DNA of 64,000 nucleotides from Bacillota bacterium (GCA_023425025.1 JAFADG010000032.1:1-64000); one strand, 5' to 3'; shown: positions 8,367 to 17,034, counted from the first letter of the stretch. Made by a program: numbers and translations. The notes: a model not told the origin generated them from the letters alone.

Positions 8367-9230
8367 TTATTCTTTGACCGCGGCGCTGCCCAGCGACATG
8401 ACCATGATCTTTTGGCCGGCCAGGAAGAACGCAATAAACGGCACGGCCACCAGCAGCGCGCCGGCAGCAAAATTGGTGAACTCGTTCTTTTTGTCCGTCA
8501 CCATGGAGAAAAGGCCCAGCGCCAGCGTCTGCATCTTGGGGGAGCGCAGCACCATTTTGGGGAAGATGAAATCCATCCACGGCCCGGTAAAGCTGACGAT
8601 GGCCAGAAAAGTGATGATGGGCTTGGCCATGGGCAGTATGATCTTCACAAACGTATAGAAGTTGCTGGCGCCGTCAATGCGGGCGGCCTCGTCCATGCTC
8701 CTGGGCAGCGTATCCATATAGCTTTTTACCAGCCAGGTGTTGTAGGGCGTATTGCCGGCCACGTAAACCAGCACCAGACCCCAAAGCTTATCCAGCCCGC
8801 CAATGCGCAAAAGGATCACATACATGGCGATCATGCCCACAAAGGAAGGGAAGATTTGCAGTATGAGCAGCGAAATCATCAGGCTGCGCTTGAAGGTGAA
8901 GCGGAACCGGGAGAAGGCATACGCCGCCAGGGAGGATACCACCACCGTGCAGGCGGCGGTGCCCAGCGCGATAATCAGCGTATTGCGAAACCAGAGAAAG
9001 TAATCCGTTCTGTTGAACAGGTGCGTAAAATGATCCCACGTGAACCCTTCGGCAAAGGGCAGCACGTTGTTGACCGATATGGTGTTGCCGGGCGTCACAG
9101 CGGCGGAAAGGATATACACCATGGGATAAAGGACAAAGAAGGCGACGACTGAAAGCACCAGATAGATAATGCCGACGTTCACGCCGTTGAAAAACCTGTA
9201 GGCGGCGGTAGAGCGCGCTTTTCTTGCCAT
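8367..9230 (-). CDS. ganQ: Galacto-oligosaccharide ABC permease, MalG type
   Basis: A 287-residue inner subunit of a carbohydrate ABC importer with about six membrane helices. The EAA loop that docks the ATPase is EAARIDGASNFYTF near residue 190. Its start overlaps the stop of the upstream permease by one base (TAATG), which implies coupled translation. No ATPase gene occurs in the cluster, so a shared MsmX-type ATPase must be encoded elsewhere, as for gan in Bacillus. The gan name rests on gene order. Confidence 0.88.
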   Translation of the reverse strand: MARKARSTAAYRFFNGVNVGIIYLVLSVVAFFVLYPMVYILSAAVTPGNTISVNNVLPFAEGFTWDHFTHLFNRTDYFLWFRNTLIIALGTAACTVVVSSLAAYAFSRFRFTFKRSLMISLLILQIFPSFVGMIAMYVILLRIGGLDKLWGLVLVYVAGNTPYNTWLVKSYMDTLPRSMDEAARIDGASNFYTFVKIILPMAKPIITFLAIVSFTGPWMDFIFPKMVLRSPKMQTLALGLFSMVTDKKNEFTNFAAGALLVAVPFIAFFLAGQKIMVMSLGSAAVKE

Positions 9231-10561
9231 TACAGATCACCCTCCTTGAACGCCTTGGTCCTGACAAAGTTGAATATGGCAAAGGGCGCCAGTATCAAGA
9301 AGACCATGATGGCCAGCACGGAGGCGAAATTGTATTTTTGCAGCGTAATGGTGAGCTTGTAAATCCACGTCACGATGATATCGGTGGCAAAGGCGCTGGT
9401 GGTGGTGGAGTCCGGCGCGACGGGGTTCCCGCCCGTCAGGAAGAAGATCGCCCCGAAGTTGTTGATGTTGTGGGTAAAGCTCATAATGATCAGCGGCAGC
9501 GTCTGATACACCACCGTCGGCAGCGTAATATGGCGGAATGTTTGAAAGCGGCTGGCGCCGTCGATGGCGGCGGCCTCAAATATATGCTCTGAAATGGCTG
9601 TCATGGCCCCTGTGGTCAGCATCATGAAATACGGGAAGCCAGCCCACAGGTTGATAACGATCAATACAATCTTGGCCAGAACCTGGTCCGACAGCCAGGG
9701 AATATCGCTCATTTTTCCTATGATGCCAAGCTGCAGCAGGGTTTTATTGATGGTGCCGAAGGAACCGTTGAGCAGGTTCTTCCAAACCAGCATGCTCACC
9801 ACGCCGGGAACGGCATATGGCAGTATGAATATCGCCCGGAAAACAGGGGCCAGGCGGATGCGCCTGTCATACAAAAGCACCGCCATGATCATGCCGCCGG
9901 CATAGCAGGTAAAGGTGGCCATGGCGGCCCAGATAAGCGTCCACAGCGCCACGCGGCCCAGCGCCGCGGTCCAGGTTGCGTCGCCCCCGAACATGGCGGC
10001 AAAGTTGTCAAAGCCCACCCATTGGGAAAGGTTCTTGGGCGGGATGTGCTCGGGCATGGAGTAATTGGTGAAGGCCACCAGCGCCGAAAACAAAAGCGGC
10101 ACCATGACGAAAAACACCAGCAGCACCACCGCCGGCGTCAGCGCGGTCAGCGGGAAAGCCTTTTCGGCCATGCCGGAAAGCACTTTTCTGTTTTCGGCAA
10201 AGTTGCCGTTCACACACGCCGTCTGATAGGCGGCCCTGGCGCTTTTAATGGAAATGTAATAGGCCAGCAAAAAAAGGGCGGCGGCCGCCAGCACGATCAC
10301 GCCGTCGATCAGCATAAAGATGGAGTGCAGCTTCTGCACATTTCCCTCATTCCCCGGCACGTTTCCCAGCGTGATCAGGTTATGTACCCTTACGGCAATG
10401 GCGGGGATCTGGGTCAGAAATACGGCTTCCACCAGGGCAAACAAAACGCCCTTGACATACTGCTTTACATACAAAAGGTGCCCCAGCCCCATAAACAGGC
10501 AGGCAGCCAGCGTGACCCTGCCCATATCGGACTTTTGCCGATCAAGCCTGAGAACCGTCAT
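9230..10561 (-). CDS. ganP: Galacto-oligosaccharide ABC permease, MalF type
   Basis: A 443-residue permease. An unusual N-terminal extension of about 120 residues carries two or three extra hydrophobic segments (for example LFALVEAVFL and LAAAALFLLAYYI) before the standard MalF-like core, as in B. subtilis GanP and other long MalF homologues. The EAA motif reads EAAAIDGASRFQTF. ATG 10561 is chosen because GGAGG lies 7 nt upstream; the in-frame start at 10576 lies before that site. It pairs with the 287-residue subunit to form the channel. Confidence 0.87.
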   Translation of the reverse strand: MTVLRLDRQKSDMGRVTLAACLFMGLGHLLYVKQYVKGVLFALVEAVFLTQIPAIAVRVHNLITLGNVPGNEGNVQKLHSIFMLIDGVIVLAAAALFLLAYYISIKSARAAYQTACVNGNFAENRKVLSGMAEKAFPLTALTPAVVLLVFFVMVPLLFSALVAFTNYSMPEHIPPKNLSQWVGFDNFAAMFGGDATWTAALGRVALWTLIWAAMATFTCYAGGMIMAVLLYDRRIRLAPVFRAIFILPYAVPGVVSMLVWKNLLNGSFGTINKTLLQLGIIGKMSDIPWLSDQVLAKIVLIVINLWAGFPYFMMLTTGAMTAISEHIFEAAAIDGASRFQTFRHITLPTVVYQTLPLIIMSFTHNINNFGAIFFLTGGNPVAPDSTTTSAFATDIIVTWIYKLTITLQKYNFASVLAIMVFLILAPFAIFNFVRTKAFKEGDL

Positions 10562-10772
10562 AAAGCCACCTCCCACATAGCGTTATACCTGCCGGAATTT
10601 CAAGATTGTTGTGCTAACGCTGCACCTTACATATAGATATTTCGCGTCTGCGGACGCGACCAAAGGGTTTTCCGATCGCCCTTTGGAAACCTTCGGATGC
10701 CATCTCCTTGAATAATCATGTAATTATGCGATTAGCACGATAGTCCAGCCCATTCCGCGGCCGGTATAAGGA

Positions 10773-10796
10773 GGGGGCACGCGCAAACGTGCCCCC
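10773..10796 (-). promoter_or_regulatory. Strong hairpin between ganS and ganP
   Basis: GGGGGCACG (10773-10781) and CGTGCCCCC (10788-10796) form a perfect 9-bp stem with a 6-nt loop, 20 bp after the ganS stop on the minus strand. No T-run follows, so it is more likely an mRNA-stabilising or processing hairpin, or a leaky attenuator, that keeps binding-protein output above permease output. The rest of the 255-bp gap shows nothing recognisable. Confidence 0.6.
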
Positions 10797-10816
10797 TAAG
10801 CTTACAAACCGTTTTG

Positions 10817-11992
10817 TTACTGCAGGATGGCGGCGTTGGCGGCATCCAGTTCGGTCTTCACGTCGCTGCCGTTCCAGATGTTCTGGCTGGCGGCGCCGGT
10901 GGCATCCCAGAACTTGCCCATCTGGGGAATGGAGGGCATGGGGAAAGCATACTGCATCTGGGCGATGAAGCCGTCCATGTAGGGGCTTTCCACGGTGATG
11001 GGGGTGGAGGGCATGGCGCCGGTGATGTCAAAGCGCAGCGCCTGCATTTCGGGGGTGAGCAGGAACTGGGCAAACTGGGCGGCTTCCGCCTGCTGCTCGG
11101 AGTAGGCGCTCACAAACATGCCGCGGGTGCCGGAGAAGGTGGCGGGAGGCGTGCTTTCGCCGGGCAGGGCGGGAATGGGAGCAACGCCGAAGTTAACGCC
11201 CGCTGCGGTGAAGGGAGCGATGTTCCAGGGGCCGGAGATATGCATGGCGGCAGTGCCGTTTGCAAAGGCCGCGTCAGCCAAAGAAGTGTTCAGGTCGGCA
11301 GAGGGTGCGTCCAGAATCTTGCGCAGGCTCTGGAAGAAGGTCATGCCCTTGATGGCTTCTTCGCTGTTTAGGTAGGTGGAAGTAACATCTGTTCCGCTTT
11401 CGCCGAACAGGCGGTTGGCGCCGCCGGTGGTGAACAGGATGGTGTAGTAGGCGCTGGTCACATCCATCATGAAGCCATACTTGCCGGGATTGGCGGCGTT
11501 GTAGGTTTCGCAGAACTCGACCAGTTCTTCCCAGGTGGCGGGAGGCGTGGGGATGATGTCCTTGTTGTAATACAGGGCATAGGTTTCAGAGGCGGTGGGA
11601 TAGCCGTACATTACGCCGTCATAGGTGACGGCGGTGGCGCAGCCGCCCAGCACCAGAGCCTTGACCTCCTCGGGGTTGGGAACCTGGGCCACATGGCCGC
11701 CGGAAACCAATTCGCCCAGCTTGTCATGGGGCGCGGCGAACAGATCGGGGCCGATGCCGGCGGGACCGTCCAGGGCGATCTGCCCGGAGCTGTCGCCCAG
11801 CTCAACGTTCACATATTCGATGGTGATATTGGGGTTCAGGGCGGTAAAGGCTTCGCCGGCTTTTTGAATCCACTGGTCGGGGCCGTTGGTGGATTCCCAA
11901 ACCACCAATGTTACCTTTTCTTCGGCGCTGACAGAAACAACGCCCAGGCAGAGCACCAGTGCCAGCAGGATGGAAAGCACCTTTTTCATCAT
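10817..11992 (-). CDS. ganS: Galacto-oligosaccharide-binding protein of the ABC importer
   Basis: A 391-residue family 1 extracellular solute-binding protein (MalE/CycB type) that would deliver galacto-oligosaccharides to GanPQ. Residues 1-25 are a signal peptide ending VSVSA. The one Cys in the hydrophobic core (LVLCLG) has Leu at -1, so a lipobox is lacking and cleavage by signal peptidase I is expected. The start is the first of two ATGs after AGGAGGTG; upstream in-frame codons to 12073 run into the promoter. It is the first gene of the operon. Confidence 0.88.
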   Translation of the reverse strand: MMKKVLSILLALVLCLGVVSVSAEEKVTLVVWESTNGPDQWIQKAGEAFTALNPNITIEYVNVELGDSSGQIALDGPAGIGPDLFAAPHDKLGELVSGGHVAQVPNPEEVKALVLGGCATAVTYDGVMYGYPTASETYALYYNKDIIPTPPATWEELVEFCETYNAANPGKYGFMMDVTSAYYTILFTTGGANRLFGESGTDVTSTYLNSEEAIKGMTFFQSLRKILDAPSADLNTSLADAAFANGTAAMHISGPWNIAPFTAAGVNFGVAPIPALPGESTPPATFSGTRGMFVSAYSEQQAEAAQFAQFLLTPEMQALRFDITGAMPSTPITVESPYMDGFIAQMQYAFPMPSIPQMGKFWDATGAASQNIWNGSDVKTELDAANAAILQ

Positions 11993-12084
11993 CGGGACAC
12001 CTCCTGAAATATTTGGCTTTATCTGCACCGTGCGTGCGGCACGGCAGCATCCGTTGTACGCTTTCTGCCACATTCTTTATTCAA

Positions 12085-12096
12085 GTAAGCGCTTAC
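12085..12096. promoter_or_regulatory. Candidate GanR operator O1
   Basis: GTAAGCGCTTAC is a perfect 12-bp palindrome with the central CG and AA/TT flanks typical of LacI-family operators. It lies about 15 bp downstream of the ganS -10 box, where bound repressor would block transcription. Confidence 0.65.
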
Positions 12097-12110
12097 GTGT
12101 CCATATAGGA

Positions 12111-12139
12111 ACCATATCACACATGCAATCGATTGTCAA
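12111..12139 (-). promoter_or_regulatory. Promoter of the gan operon with embedded operator O2
   Basis: On the minus strand TTGACA (12134-12139), 17-nt spacer and TATGGT (12111-12116). The palindrome CAATCGATTG (12126-12135), again with central CG, lies in the spacer and touches the -35 box, so it is a second candidate GanR site. Confidence 0.7.
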
Positions 12140-12236
12140 CCAAAATATTTTTACTGTCATTTATGCTTTTTGCTTTACCTTTTTCATACACGGATGTACA
12201 ATGATTGAAACGCCATGCCGAAAGGATTTGTCCATA

Positions 12237-13271
12237 TTGCGCGACAAAAAGAACATTTACGACATAGCCAGGGAAGCAGGCGTATCCATCGCCACGGTAT
12301 CCCGCGTGCTAAGCGGCCAGCAGAACGTGATCGGCGAAACCGTCAGCAAGGTCATGGCCGTGGTGGAGAAATACAATTACCGCCCCAGCGCCATGGCAAG
12401 AAACCTCTATCAAAAGCGTTCCAAGGCCCTGGCGCTGATCCTGCCTGAAATGACCAATCCCTATTACGCCAAATTATATGCGGCCGCGGAGGAAGAAGCA
12501 CGCCAAAACGGCTATGTGCTGATGCTGTTTCATCCCCCCAAGGGCAAATCCATCGACCGGGAGCTTACCGACCTTTTGATGGACCGGCGGGTGGACGGCG
12601 TCGCCATCAACGGCGAATTTCTGGCCTCCGACCGCAACCCCGAGGAATTTGCCATGGTGCAGGAGTTGAGCCAGTACATGCCCGTGGTGCTGACGGGCTG
12701 CGTGCTGTATGAGCTGCCCTGCATTACGCTCACGACCGACCTGTCCGGGTGCCAGAAAATATCCGTCGCCCATCTGCACGGGCTTGGCCATAAGCGCATT
12801 GCGCTTTTATGCGGCAATGACGATATCAATATACCGCAAAGCAGGGACGTCGGCTACCGGGAAGCGCTGCAGAAAGCGGAAATCCCCTATCAGCCAGCAT
12901 ACCGCGTCTTTGGCGATTGTTCCACCCAGGGCGGGTACGATGCGGCAAAGACCCTTGTGGAAAGCCTGTCCCCCGCCGATTGGCCCACGGGCATCATCGC
13001 CGCCAACGACCTGGTGGCTCTTGGCGTGATGAAGCTGCTGACAGAAAAGGGGCTGCGCGTTCCCGAGGATGTGTCGGTAATCGGCTGCGACGATCAGTTT
13101 TTCAGCGCTTATACCGCCCCTGCCCTGACGACGCTGGATACAAAGCCGCAGGAGATCGGCATAAAGGCAGTTTTGCTTCTGCTTGCCAGCCAGGAGAATT
13201 TCAAAAAGGAGCATTACGCCATCACGCCCACGCTGATTTCACGGGCATCCTGCGGGCCGTGCAAGGGATGA
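12237..13271 (+). CDS. ganR: LacI-family regulator of the gan operon
   Basis: A 344-residue LacI-type repressor, divergent from the gan operon. The HTH is at residues 6-25 (IYDIAREAGVSIATVSRVL), followed by the hinge helix and a periplasmic-binding-protein-like domain. A TTG start at 12237 is chosen: AAAGGAT lies 9 nt upstream and the resulting N terminus and length are standard. An ATG at 12201 would add 12 residues. By analogy with B. subtilis GanR it should release DNA on binding galacto-oligosaccharides. Two palindromes in the shared intergenic region are likely targets. The gene symbol is given from synteny. Confidence 0.82.
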   Translation: MRDKKNIYDIAREAGVSIATVSRVLSGQQNVIGETVSKVMAVVEKYNYRPSAMARNLYQKRSKALALILPEMTNPYYAKLYAAAEEEARQNGYVLMLFHPPKGKSIDRELTDLLMDRRVDGVAINGEFLASDRNPEEFAMVQELSQYMPVVLTGCVLYELPCITLTTDLSGCQKISVAHLHGLGHKRIALLCGNDDINIPQSRDVGYREALQKAEIPYQPAYRVFGDCSTQGGYDAAKTLVESLSPADWPTGIIAANDLVALGVMKLLTEKGLRVPEDVSVIGCDDQFFSAYTAPALTTLDTKPQEIGIKAVLLLLASQENFKKEHYAITPTLISRASCGPCKG

Positions 13272-13351
13272 TCGTAATGGCTGTGATGCGGCAATGATTG
13301 CTCCCTCCTCTTTTTATATGAATGAAGACACAACATCTATCCAAATATATA

Positions 13352-13388
13352 AACTGTCAGCCGCCTCGAAAAGGGGCGGCTGACAGTT
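13352..13388. terminator. Bidirectional hairpin between ganR and the VOC gene
   Basis: A perfect 14-bp inverted repeat (13352-13365 and 13375-13388, core GTCAGCCGCC) with a 9-nt loop sits between convergent genes. Long T-runs are absent, but the position and strength fit a two-way terminator. Confidence 0.7.
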
Positions 13389-13434
13389 GTATTTCATCTA
13401 TGAAATAATTTTCTGTTCGGAATATTGAAACGGA

Positions 13435-13821
13435 TTATTTCACTTGAAAGAATTCTATAACTTCTCCATCCGGCCCGGTCACAAACGTGTTGCATACCGC
13501 CATCGTGCCCAAAAGAACATCCTGCGGTTTGCTTTGCGTAAGCGCACCGGCCGAAATGGCACGCTCATACGCCGCCCGGGCATCGTCGGTATTGACAGCG
13601 ATGTGTGCCCAATGGGCATTTTGCTCGGCCTCGCCATTACCCTTGGGAATGATCTCCACCACGGCGTTTTCGCCCAGGTCCACCAGGTAGATCGTCTTGC
13701 CGGTATCCCCCATGGGAAAGCTGAAGGTGACCTTGCCCCCAAGCCCCTCGGTATAGAATTTCAGGCTTTTCTCCCAATCCTTCGCATACAGGCCGATGTG
13801 ATGGAAACCGTTGAAGTTCAT
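13435..13821 (-). CDS. VOC (glyoxalase/dioxygenase superfamily) protein
   Basis: A 128-residue protein with the paired beta-alpha-beta-beta-beta fold of the VOC superfamily: GFHHIGLYAKDWEKSLKFY at the start and GPDGEVIEFFQ at the end. Candidate metal ligands are His9 or His10, the Glu in the VVEII strand, and the final Glu of VIEFF. Members include glyoxalase I and related isomerases; the substrate here cannot be told. ATG 13821 follows AGAGGA at suitable spacing; longer in-frame starts lack a site. It is a single-gene unit. Confidence 0.82.
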   Translation of the reverse strand: MNFNGFHHIGLYAKDWEKSLKFYTEGLGGKVTFSFPMGDTGKTIYLVDLGENAVVEIIPKGNGEAEQNAHWAHIAVNTDDARAAYERAISAGALTQSKPQDVLLGTMAVCNTFVTGPDGEVIEFFQVK

Positions 13822-13985
13822 GCTCATTCCTCTTCCCAAGTGAATTTTGCCGCCATCTGACGATAAGCGGCCGTTGTTACAACTATCATATACCTTCGCC
13901 ATAGCTCTAAGTCAACAGGAAAATGCGGAAATCCATGAAGCCGTCCGGGTTCTGTCCTCGACCACCCGCTGATTGGCTTGCGGAT

Positions 13986-14008
13986 GCGGGCGAATAACAT
14001 TCGCCCGC
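13986..14008. repeat. Short palindromic repeat
   Basis: GCGGGCGAAT and ATTCGCCCGC form a perfect 10-bp stem with an AAC loop. It lies in the 238-bp gap between the VOC and SDR genes. The arms resemble those of the element at 47901-48023, suggesting a dispersed repeat family. Confidence 0.6.
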
Positions 14009-14059
14009 CAAGCCGCATATTCCGCATGCTTTTTAAGGATGAATTGCATAATATTTTTT

Positions 14060-14854
14060 TCAAGTTGCCGCATGCCCTTCCCTGGCCTGATGCCAGCGGG
14101 AATAAAGCAGTTTTGTCAGCAAGGCTCTTGGCACAAGCCTGCCCAGTATGCTGAAGGTATGATTGACAACCCCGGGGATGTATACCCGGTTTCCCTTGAG
14201 CGCCCGGTTGATTGTCCGCCTGGCCACCCTTGTCAGGCTGTTGGTGGTAACACGGCCCCAGAACCCCTGGGCGCTGATCCCCTGCAAAGCGCCCGGCGTT
14301 GTCGGCAGCCCGCCGGGGCAGAGCGTCAATACGGTTGTATTTCTGTCTTTCATCTCCTGGGCCAGGGCCATGGAAAAGTCAAGTAAAAACCTTTTGGAGG
14401 CCGCATAGGTGGCCTTTAGCGGCATGGGATACAGGGATGCCAGGCTGGAAACCACCACAATGTGAAAACGCCTTTCCGTATCCCTTACATTCAGCGACCC
14501 ATGCAGCATGCGCAAGGTTCCCTCAATGTTCACCCGGACGATATCGATCAGCCTGTCGCAATCCACTTCCAGAAACCCACCCTCAAAATCGATGCCGGCC
14601 ACATTGAGCAGCATGTTCAGGGAAAAGTTCTTTTCATGGATGTACCCAAACAGCCGCTTCACATCCTCTGCGTCCGTCACATCGCAGGGCAGCGCATCCA
14701 CCTGGCAATGGTATTGCCGGTTCAGCCCTTCTTTGAAGGCCAGCAGGCTCTTTTCGTTCACATCGGTGAGCATCATGTCAAAGCCGCGCCGGGCGCATTC
14801 CGCCGCCATGGCCCGCCCCAGTCCGCCGCCCGCGCCGGTAATCAAAACCCTCAT
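14060..14854 (-). CDS. Short-chain dehydrogenase/reductase
   Basis: A 264-residue classical SDR. The Rossmann cofactor site is TGAGGGLG (residues 6-13), NVAG stands for the usual NNAG, and the catalytic set is Ser in VVSSLAS with YAASK. It oxidises or reduces an unknown alcohol/ketone with NAD(P). The C-terminal 60 residues are hydrophobic and basic, as in membrane-associated SDRs of the DltE/DHRS type. ATG overlaps the TGA of the preceding SDR (ATGA at 14851-14854), so translation is coupled. It is the last of a five-gene padR operon. Confidence 0.87.
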   Translation of the reverse strand: MRVLITGAGGGLGRAMAAECARRGFDMMLTDVNEKSLLAFKEGLNRQYHCQVDALPCDVTDAEDVKRLFGYIHEKNFSLNMLLNVAGIDFEGGFLEVDCDRLIDIVRVNIEGTLRMLHGSLNVRDTERRFHIVVVSSLASLYPMPLKATYAASKRFLLDFSMALAQEMKDRNTTVLTLCPGGLPTTPGALQGISAQGFWGRVTTNSLTRVARRTINRALKGNRVYIPGVVNHTFSILGRLVPRALLTKLLYSRWHQAREGHAAT

Positions 14855-15717
14855 GTGATTCCCTCCCCAAAGGCGTCCATGCCGCACAGCTTCAAACTCA
14901 AGTCAAACAGCCTTTCCCGGTCCGCCTGCCGGTCCGCCCTTTTGTCGTAGGCTGCCGGTTTGGAATCGAGATAGTACAGCCCAGCCGGCGCAATGGATGA
15001 TTCGCACAAAGCACCATAGGTCAGCGCCGCTTTTTCCGGCGGGATGCCCTTTCTTTTGCGCATGGCCCACACGGCGCGGACCAGGCCGCTGGACTGCTTG
15101 AAGCCGATGTCCGTGCTGACCAGACCGGGGTCCACCACATATGCCCGGACGTTCTCCTTTTCATGGCGCCTGTTGAACTCACCGGCGAACAAAAGGTTGC
15201 ACAGCTTGCTTTGCTTGTAGGCGCCGAGGCAGCTGTAGCGCCGGCACTGGTACATGACATCGTCCCAGCGGATGGCGTAATGCTTGTGGGAGCCGCTGCC
15301 AGTGATAATCACCCGGCCGTTCGCTTTTTTCAGCGCGCCCATCAGCCGGTGGGTCAAAAGGAAGCCGGCCAGGTGGTTCAGCGCGAACTGCTGCTCATAC
15401 CCTTCCTCGGTGGTGGTATAAAAGGCCCGCACCGCCCCGGCATTGTTGATCAGCACATCCAACCTGCCGTCGCTATTTTTGTTCAGATATTCATTCAATT
15501 CCCCCGCCACGCGGTTCACTTCCCGCTGGTGCATAAGATCCCCGTAAAAGGCTGCCGGCTCGCCGGCGGGATAGGCTCTTTTCAATTCCGCCATGGCCTT
15601 TTGCGTATTTTCCTGACTGCGGCCTACCAGCAGCACCCGCCAGCCCATGTCCAAAAGTTTCTTGGCCACGGCAAAGCCGATGCCGGAGGTTGCGCCGGTG
15701 ATCACCGCCGTTTTCAT
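14851..15717 (-). CDS. Short-chain dehydrogenase, retinol-dehydrogenase-like
   Basis: A 288-residue SDR with TGATSGIG (residues 8-15), NNAG, Ser in IITGSGSHKH and the catalytic YKQSK. The sequence style (FALNHLAGFLLTHRL, YVVDPGLVSTDIG) matches the RDH/WWOX-like SDR branch. The substrate is unknown. It overlaps by ATGA at both ends (15714-15717 and 14851-14854), embedding it in the padR operon. Two SDRs downstream of a PadR/DUF1700 module may modify a lipid or membrane-active compound; that is inference from the operon only. Confidence 0.88.
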   Translation of the reverse strand: MKTAVITGATSGIGFAVAKKLLDMGWRVLLVGRSQENTQKAMAELKRAYPAGEPAAFYGDLMHQREVNRVAGELNEYLNKNSDGRLDVLINNAGAVRAFYTTTEEGYEQQFALNHLAGFLLTHRLMGALKKANGRVIITGSGSHKHYAIRWDDVMYQCRRYSCLGAYKQSKLCNLLFAGEFNRRHEKENVRAYVVDPGLVSTDIGFKQSSGLVRAVWAMRKRKGIPPEKAALTYGALCESSIAPAGLYYLDSKPAAYDKRADRQADRERLFDLSLKLCGMDAFGEGIT

Positions 15718-16130
15718 GGCTGACCTCCCATGATGCTTTGATAGACAGCTTCCGGAACATAGGCCGTGATGCTCATCTCATAAGGCTGGGGAAAGAGGCC
15801 CAGGAAAGTGCTCTCAAAGGGGATTTCTTTTACGGTAAGCGTATCCCCCTCCACCTTGATAACAAGGCGCTGGGAAAGGTCGATGGGCTTTGGCAGCCAG
15901 GCCTTCGCGTATACCTCCAGCCGGGGCAGCTCCTTTGTCGGCAGATACGTCACCTGCGCCCGCTTCATTTCAAAGTGAAAATTGGTGATGCCTTCCCCAA
16001 TGGCATACGTTTCGCTGGCTTCACGGGATATCAGCGTCCCTGAGGCGACCACGTACGTACCGACAATGGCAATACCTATAACGGCCACCGCCAACAAGAT
16101 CAAATAAAACTTGACACTCCTCATTCTCAT
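15714..16130 (-). CDS. Membrane-anchored putative adhesin-like (DUF4097-type) protein
   Basis: A 138-residue protein with one N-terminal membrane helix (about 6-28) and a beta-rich exterior domain, including FHFEMKRAQVTYLPT. Position after PadR and a DUF1700 protein, and the strand pattern, match the DUF4097/LiaF-like partners often found in such operons; the domain is short and divergent, so the family call is tentative. ATG 16130 overlaps the upstream TGA (ATGA). Frame-open sequence continues upstream to 16394 but lies inside the DUF1700 gene. Confidence 0.6.
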   Translation of the reverse strand: MRMRSVKFYLILLAVAVIGIAIVGTYVVASGTLISREASETYAIGEGITNFHFEMKRAQVTYLPTKELPRLEVYAKAWLPKPIDLSQRLVIKVEGDTLTVKEIPFESTFLGLFPQPYEMSITAYVPEAVYQSIMGGQP

Positions 16131-16690
16131 TGCTTTTCCCTCCCCTGTTCCTGCTTCAGCCAACGCAGCGACAATGCGGACAATGAACCGATGGTTATGC
16201 GCCAAACATATCTGGTGCCTATCAGGCATAGCGCTCCCAAAGCGATCAGCATGAGATCCACAAAAACAGCCATCAGCCCGAACGCAATAAATCCTTCCAC
16301 AAACTCCTTGACCGCCAGCAGCGCCGCGCCTGCAGCGCCCAGGCACAATGCCAGCCCCAGCAGAAAGAAGGGGATGATGCAAAGTACGAAGCAAAGATAG
16401 AGCGTGCCGATGGCAAAGCCTTTTCCCAGCCGCCAGGCGAATGTCGCTCCCACCATGCGCAGCGCAGCGCTGGGCGTTTTCGTTTTTTCCGCCTGGGCGG
16501 TCAAATTCACGGCCGTGTACAGCTTGGCGATGGCGTCGGGCTCGCCCAGCTCCTTGGCGATTTGCTCCTGGGTTTTCCCCTGGGAAAGGCCGATTTCAAA
16601 ATGCTCCTTCAAATCCGAGAGAATGTCCTCCCGCTCTGATCGCGGCAGCTTGTAAAGCGCCCGGTCCAGCGCCTGCAAATATTCATTCAT
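16127..16690 (-). CDS. DUF1700 family membrane protein
   Basis: A 187-residue protein. Residues 1-55 form the family signature (YLQALDRALYKLPRSERED, then LKEHFEIG and AKELGEPDAIA), followed by several hydrophobic segments from about 80 to 170. DUF1700 (HAAS-domain) proteins usually pair with PadR regulators and are thought to sense or mediate envelope signals. ATG 16690 is chosen because GGAGG lies 9 nt upstream; it overlaps the PadR stop. It is the second gene of the operon. Confidence 0.85.
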   Translation of the reverse strand: MNEYLQALDRALYKLPRSEREDILSDLKEHFEIGLSQGKTQEQIAKELGEPDAIAKLYTAVNLTAQAEKTKTPSAALRMVGATFAWRLGKGFAIGTLYLCFVLCIIPFFLLGLALCLGAAGAALLAVKEFVEGFIAFGLMAVFVDLMLIALGALCLIGTRYVWRITIGSLSALSLRWLKQEQGREKQ

Positions 16691-17006
16691 GCGCCTCATC
16701 CTCCAACAAAATCACGTTCACCTGATGAACGAAGGTCAGCCACTCCTGTCTTAGCTCCGCTTCCGCCGCCTTCCCAGCCTGGGTCAGCCGGTAATACTTG
16801 CGCGGCGGCCCGCCCGACTCGTCCGACAGATACGTATCGCACAGTCCATCCCCCTTGAGCTTGCGAAGCAGCGGATACAGCGTCCCCTCCGCGATTTCAA
16901 TGCTTTTGGATATCTGCTCCGCCAGCTCGTATCCGTAGGCGTCCTTGTGGCGCAGCGCCGCCAGAACGCACAGGTCAAGCACGCCTTTTTTGAATTGCGG
17001 GTTCAT
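16683..17006 (-). CDS. PadR-family transcriptional regulator
   Basis: A 107-residue PadR regulator with the winged-helix core FKKGVLDLCVLAALRHKD, then YELAEQI and EGTLYPLLRKLKGDGL, and the wing RKYYRLTQAG; the C-terminal dimer helix completes it. It heads an operon with DUF1700, a DUF4097-like protein and two SDRs, and probably represses it. A CTACTG/CAGTAG dyad between promoter and gene (17035-17055) is the likely site. Confidence 0.9.
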   Translation of the reverse strand: MNPQFKKGVLDLCVLAALRHKDAYGYELAEQISKSIEIAEGTLYPLLRKLKGDGLCDTYLSDESGGPPRKYYRLTQAGKAAEAELRQEWLTFVHQVNVILLEDEAHE

Positions 17007-17034
17007 GCCGTGCCTCCCTTCTATTTAATGACCA

